In this document: one piece after another, positions 5,840 through 9,044 of the stretch
Numbering within the stretch: position 1 is the stretch's first letter
Layout of the letters: each line of letters starts with the position of its first letter
DNA from: Clostridiales bacterium
GTDB lineage: Bacteria; Bacillota; Clostridia; Lachnospirales; Lachnospiraceae
NCBI GenBank assembly: GCA_019420425.1
Contig: JAHZHG010000092.1
Coordinates: 1-9,044 of the forward strand
Length of the DNA: 9,044 nt
Direction of reading: 5' to 3'
The notes under the pieces: model-generated
Database searches by the model: none
What the model was told of the DNA's origin: nothing
Seen by the model: only the letters and a program-made list of their open reading frames with translations
Program-made: the position numbers and the translations under genes

Positions 5840-8268
5840 TCATCGTTTTCCAGCGTCCGCCAGAATCCGTCCAGTTTTTCTTCCACATTCTCCAGGCTGC
5901 AGTAGCCTGCGTCCGCCCATTCCCTTGGGAACATACTTCGGCTCTGGGCATTGCAGAACCGTTCGTCCAGCAGAAGAATCACTCCGCAGTCCTCGCTGGT
6001 GCGGATCACTCTGCCCGCCGCCTGCAGAACCTTATTCATTCCCGGGCAACGGTAGGCATAGGCGAAGCCGTCCATCCCTCTTTTGGCGTAATACCTGCGC
6101 AGCAGCTCCCGCTCGTTGCAGATCTGCGGCAGGCCGGTGCCGATCACCGCTGCGCCGATGAGCCTGTCATTCTTCAGATCGATTCCCTCTGAAAATATTC
6201 CGCCCAGCACGCAAAAGCCAATGAGGGAGGAATCTGTACTTTCTGCGGAAAACTCATTTAAAAAGGCCTCCCGCTCCTCCTCCCGCATTTTACTGCTCTG
6301 CACCAGAAGGCGGTCGGATTCATCCATGATCCGTCCGAAGCACTCCGCCACCTCCTCCATCATCCGGTAGGAGGGACAGAACACCAGGTAGTTTCCCTTC
6401 CTGGCTCTGGTCATCCGCAGGATGTAGTCCGCCATCCGCGCATATTCCCGTGCGGTTCTCCGGGTATATTTGCTGCTGACGTCTGTCCCGATCAGCACCT
6501 GCCTGCGCTCCGGAGGGAAGCTGGAGCCGGCATAGATGGCATAATCGTCCTCCCGGCGGCTGAGCAGGCTCCGGTAATAATCAATGGGCAGCAGCGTAGC
6601 GGAAAAAAGTATGGCGCTTCTCCCTCTGTCCATACATGCCTGCAGATTTACCGAAGGATCTACGCAGTAGAGGCGGAGCATGAACCGGCCGTCCTCCAGG
6701 AGCTCCGTGTAGATGACATAGCATTCATCCAGGCCGTCGTAAACGGCCATAAACCGCTGCACCTGAAAATACAGCTCCAGTACCCGTTCACGGATCTGCC
6801 GGTCCTCCTCGCGCTCCAGGTACTCCTCCATGATTCCGGCCAGATTCATCAGGCTAACTGGCAGGCTGCCTGTGTCTGTAATCTCCTGAAACCCGTCCTC
6901 GCATTCCCGTTTCAGCTCCAGAAGGCAGCGGTTGCACCGCTCCAGCGCTTTTTCCAGCTTCAGGCTGCGTTCCTTTACCAGCCGTTTTACCTCCAGGAAA
7001 TCTTCTTTGATCAGCGCGGCGCTGTACATTTCCCTCCCCCGCTCCACCAGGTTATGGGCCTCGTCGATCAGGAAGAGATAGTCGCCCTTCATCCCCTCGG
7101 CGAAAAACCGTTTCAGACGGGCGGTCGGGTCAAATACATAGTTGTAATCGCAGATAATCCCGTCTGCCCAGACGGCAGTATCCAGAGACAGCTCAAAGGG
7201 GCAGACCATGTACCGGTCGGCCTGCTCCTCGATGGCTTCCCGGGTAATCCCATCCCTGCGCTCCAGCAGATCGTACACCGCGTCGTTGATCCGGTCATAA
7301 TGGCCTTTGGCATAGGGACAGCTGTCCGGATTGCAGTCGGTTTCCCCGCATTTACAGATTTTCTCTTTTGCGGTGACCACCAGACGCTTGAAGCGCATTC
7401 CCTGCTCTGCCAGACGGTCAAAGGCCTCGCCGGCTACCGTGCGGGTGATGGTTTTGGCGGTCAGATAGAAGATTCGCTCGCCGATGCCCTCGCCAACGGC
7501 TTTTACTGCCGGAAATACGGTGGATATCGTTTTCCCTACGCCGGTGGAGGCCTGGATGAACAGGTTCTTCTTCCGCAAGATCGAGCGGTAAACGCCTGCT
7601 GCCAGCTCTTTTTGGCCGGGACGGTAGGGGAAGGGGAATACTACCTGACGGATGGAGTCCTGCCGGATCTTTTTCCACTCCACCTGGAATACGGCCCAGC
7701 GGCGGTACTGCTCCATTAATGCTTCGTACCACTGGCGCAGCTCTATGATCGTATACTGCCGGGTGTAGCGGCGGATTTCCTCTGTTTCCAGGTTGCAGTA
7801 GGTCAGCTGCACGCCGATTTCCTCCAGGCCTTCCATGCTGGCGTAAAACCAGGCATAGCATTTGGCCTGGGCCAGATGCACAGGAAAAGGCTCTTCAATA
7901 TCGGAGAGGTCGCGGTACATGCATTTAATCTCGTCGATCATCACCGTCTCGTGCTCGCAGCCGTCCGTCTGCTCCTTTTTTCGGATTACGCCGTCTGCGC
8001 GGCCTTCTACCCGCAGGATCATCGGGCCGTAGGAATAATCGTATCCAAGAGCCACCTCTGCCTGATATTCCGTGCCCATTCTGCCCTGGATCTTTCGGTG
8101 CATCCGGCTCCCCTCCTGAAGCGCCTCCGGATCCAGCCCGCCGCCGTGACGATTGTCGATGTCTCCGCTCTTTAAAAGAAACTCTACCAGACCGCGGACG
8201 GAAAGCCCGATTATTGGGAGAGACTGCTGGTCTTTATTCAGTTTTTCTTCGGGTGCGTGCTCTGGCAT
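5836..8268 (-). CDS. XPD/DinG-type iron-sulfur DNA helicase with N-terminal Cas4/RecB-like nuclease domain
   Basis: 810 residues with two parts. Residues about 20-200 have the PD-(D/E)XK exonuclease pattern of the RecB/Cas4 group: His57, GRAD with Asp92, IDEIK with Glu113 and Lys115, and QAKCY with Gln134 and Tyr138. Residues about 210-810 are a superfamily 2 Rad3/XPD helicase: QASTGVGKT (239-247, Walker A), cysteines 305, 307, 312, 317 and 356 (four would hold a 4Fe-4S cluster), IDEAHN (401-406), LFSATLL (554-560), FSEGIDL (692-698) and QAAGRVIR (749-756). XPD/DinG enzymes unwind DNA 5' to 3' and act in repair or on R-loops; the nuclease may process the ends. Cytosolic. The ATG at 8268 follows an in-frame stop, and no later start is better, but the ribosome site is poor (AAAGG sixteen bases upstream), so expression may be low. 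It is probably transcribed alone. Confidence 0.92.
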   Translation of the reverse strand: MPEHAPEEKLNKDQQSLPIIGLSVRGLVEFLLKSGDIDNRHGGGLDPEALQEGSRMHRKIQGRMGTEYQAEVALGYDYSYGPMILRVEGRADGVIRKKEQTDGCEHETVMIDEIKCMYRDLSDIEEPFPVHLAQAKCYAWFYASMEGLEEIGVQLTYCNLETEEIRRYTRQYTIIELRQWYEALMEQYRRWAVFQVEWKKIRQDSIRQVVFPFPYRPGQKELAAGVYRSILRKKNLFIQASTGVGKTISTVFPAVKAVGEGIGERIFYLTAKTITRTVAGEAFDRLAEQGMRFKRLVVTAKEKICKCGETDCNPDSCPYAKGHYDRINDAVYDLLERRDGITREAIEEQADRYMVCPFELSLDTAVWADGIICDYNYVFDPTARLKRFFAEGMKGDYLFLIDEAHNLVERGREMYSAALIKEDFLEVKRLVKERSLKLEKALERCNRCLLELKRECEDGFQEITDTGSLPVSLMNLAGIMEEYLEREEDRQIRERVLELYFQVQRFMAVYDGLDECYVIYTELLEDGRFMLRLYCVDPSVNLQACMDRGRSAILFSATLLPIDYYRSLLSRREDDYAIYAGSSFPPERRQVLIGTDVSSKYTRRTAREYARMADYILRMTRARKGNYLVFCPSYRMMEEVAECFGRIMDESDRLLVQSSKMREEEREAFLNEFSAESTDSSLIGFCVLGGIFSEGIDLKNDRLIGAAVIGTGLPQICNERELLRRYYAKRGMDGFAYAYRCPGMNKVLQAAGRVIRTSEDCGVILLLDERFCNAQSRSMFPREWADAGYCSLENVEEKLDGFWRTLENDD

Positions 8269-8307
8269 TTGTATAACCGCTTGACCTTTCTTTATTTATT
8301 CGGTTAC

Positions 8308-8316
8308 ATTATAACA
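8308..8316 (-). promoter_or_regulatory. Extended -10 promoter of the helicase gene
   Basis: On the minus strand TGT precedes a perfect TATAAT (8308-8313). A -35 at the right distance is poor (TTCTTT), as is common for extended -10 promoters. The start site would be near 8301, leaving about 30 untranslated bases. It lies just after the terminator-like hairpin of the preceding gene, which makes the helicase a separate unit. Confidence 0.6.
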
Positions 8317-8342
8317 GCTTGCGGGGAAGAAAAGAATACACC

Positions 8343-8368
8343 AAAAAACAAAAATGTGCTTCGCACAT
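8343..8368 (-). terminator. Terminator after the HPr-like gene (GCGAAGC loop)
   Basis: On the minus strand the stem ATGTGC/GCACAT (8363-8368 with 8354-8359) closes a GAA triloop and is followed by TTTTGTTTTTT (8343-8353). The stem is short, only six pairs, but GCGAAGC loops are unusually stable and the T tract is long. It separates the HPr-like gene from the helicase promoter. Confidence 0.6.
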
Positions 8369-8421
8369 CCCCGCAACTTTTATCCACCGCTCAGAAGCAC
8401 ACTTTTGCCGCGCCGGATGCA

Positions 8422-8436
8422 TATTGCGTAGCAATA
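8422..8436. repeat. Small GCGTAGC-type stem-loop
   Basis: A perfect 6-bp stem (TATTGC 8422-8427, GCAATA 8431-8436) with loop GTA on the plus strand. It lies about 25 bases beyond the stop codon of the HPr-like gene, and no T tract follows. It shares the compact TGCGWAGCA centre with the hairpins at 5733-5755 and 8354-8368. Confidence 0.4.
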
Positions 8437-8459
8437 GAATACCTCTTTGCCAGTCCGTC

Positions 8460-8687
8460 TTATGATACGGCATACTTGTCAAGTATATTTTCAAAATGCA
8501 GGTTATTACCGCCATATTTTACGGTAAGCACCTTCGTTAAATCCATACTCAGTACTCCCATAATCGACTTCGCATCTATCACAATGCGATTGTAGGAGAT
8601 ATCCACATCAAAATCGCATTTTTCCGCTGCATTGACAAATTCCCTGACCTCCTGCATCTGAGCCAGTCTGATTTTCTTTTCAACCAT
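8460..8687 (-). CDS. HPr/Crh-like protein without the phosphorylatable histidine
   Basis: 75 residues that align with HPr, the small phosphocarrier of the PTS sugar uptake system, from about residue 8 on: VREFVNAAEKCDFDVDIS corresponds to helix 1 and strand 2, and AKSIMGVLSMDL to the Ser46 region. Ser41 (KSIMG) matches regulatory Ser46, the target of HPr kinase in Firmicutes. The active-site loop GIHARPAT is replaced: Gln10 stands at His15 and Gln12 at Arg17, so PTS phosphotransfer is excluded. Bacillus Crh has the same His to Gln change, so a regulatory role, for example in CcpA-type catabolite control, is possible, though this protein is shorter than the usual 85-88 residues. The ATG at 8687 has AGGAGG ten bases upstream. 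It has its own promoter (8792-8820) and terminator, so it forms a single-gene unit. Confidence 0.8.
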   Translation of the reverse strand: MVEKKIRLAQMQEVREFVNAAEKCDFDVDISYNRIVIDAKSIMGVLSMDLTKVLTVKYGGNNLHFENILDKYAVS

Positions 8688-8791
8688 GTTCAACTTGCCT
8701 CCTGTCAATTACAAATATATGCATCTAATTCAGCTTTGAATGAAAAACCAACTTCAAGTAAATGCAACGCCGTATATTTTTCATTTGCCGT

Positions 8792-8820
8792 ATTATTACA
8801 CTTCTGAAAGTTTTTGTCAA
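8792..8820 (-). promoter_or_regulatory. Promoter of the HPr-like gene
   Basis: On the minus strand TTGACA (8815-8820) and AATAAT (8792-8797) are exactly 17 bases apart, with a TGT extension before the -10. This is the best promoter in the window. The start site would be near 8785, giving a leader of about 100 AT-rich bases before the ATG at 8687. I found no riboswitch or strong stem in that leader. Confidence 0.8.
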
Positions 8821-8906
8821 TGCACATTTTTTCCAGTGAAATCCGCAATTTCCCGAAATTATTTTACAAATCCGATAGTTTTATCTTCCGCTTTCTCCCA
8901 AATGCC

Positions 8907-9044
8907 TCAGCTTCCCCGGGATTTCGTTTGAAATTCTGTGACAAATTTTCGCATACGATACGGCAGAAAACTCTGCTGCAGCTTTCGGTTTTCCCGTTCT
9001 TTTATGGAAATGCTGGTGAAAAACGTGTTCCACAGCCGCTCATA
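8907..9044 (-). CDS. Putative DNA repair protein, DUF4130/TIGR03915 type, C-terminal end
   Basis: An open frame enters from the right edge and ends with TGA at 8907-8909, giving 45 residues. The sequence YERLWNTFFTSISIKERENRKLQ followed by QSFLPYRMRKFVTEFQ (split here) has the strongly patterned end of the DUF4130 family: LWxxFFxxIxIKERxN, then Q, LPxR and a final helix. The family is usually encoded next to a radical-SAM protein of a putative DNA repair or modification pair (TIGR03915/TIGR03916). The start, most of the protein and the partner gene are outside the window. Frame and stop are clean. It lies upstream of the HPr-like gene, but a strong promoter between them suggests separate transcription. 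Confidence 0.72.
   Translation of the reverse strand, partial: YERLWNTFFTSISIKERENRKLQQSFLPYRMRKFVTEFQTKSRGS

Noticed and set aside
8688..8906. Riboswitch or small gene in the gap upstream of the HPr-like gene
   Set aside because: AT-rich with short imperfect palindromes only. Apart from the promoter and ribosome binding site I see no conserved riboswitch core and no credible frame.

Overview
The window looks like chromosomal DNA from a Gram-positive anaerobe of class Clostridia, most likely a Lachnospiraceae-type gut bacterium. This is inferred from the clostridial clade of PurL, a degenerate HPr protein, strong AGGAGG ribosome binding sites, TTGACA / TGn-TATAAT promoters and the family make-up. 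Every protein gene I can support is on the minus strand, so transcription runs from high to low coordinates. The one plus-strand element is a structured RNA. I see no insertion sequence, phage gene, tRNA, rRNA or CRISPR array.

From the right edge leftwards: the last 45 codons of a DUF4130/TIGR03915-type putative DNA repair protein (8907-9044) end at a short AT-rich gap with a very good promoter. This promoter serves a 75-residue HPr-like protein (8460-8687) that keeps the regulatory serine of HPr but has Gln in place of the phosphorylated His, as in Crh. A GCGAAGC-loop hairpin followed by a T tract closes that unit. A second promoter drives an 810-residue XPD/DinG-type iron-sulfur helicase fused to an N-terminal Cas4/RecB-like nuclease domain (5836-8268).

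The centre is a tightly packed five-gene operon (1057-5684): circularly permuted ATP-grasp amidoligase, short alpha-E protein, transglutaminase-like cysteine protease/transferase, and two adjacent aspartoacylase/succinylglutamate desuccinylase paralogues of identical length (311 aa). All junctions overlap or are separated by no more than 4 bases. ATP-grasp, alpha-E and transglutaminase form a known but functionally unresolved set thought to make and modify a peptide or amide compound. Here two M14-like metallohydrolase paralogues are attached, and the second has lost two of three zinc ligands while keeping the fold and other active-site residues, so it looks like a pseudoenzyme partner. The operon promoter is embedded in the stop codon of the helicase, and an intrinsic terminator lies between that promoter and the first gene.

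To the left, a 217-base region (830-1046) folds into a closed multi-helix RNA. Wobble pairs favour the plus strand, and I tentatively compare it to the raiA-motif RNA. It lies convergent to the operon and divergent from purL (1-662, N-terminal 220 residues only), which encodes formylglycinamidine ribonucleotide synthase of purine biosynthesis. purL has a clear promoter, and its leader also carries a promoter-proximal terminator-like hairpin, the same architecture as the amidoligase operon.
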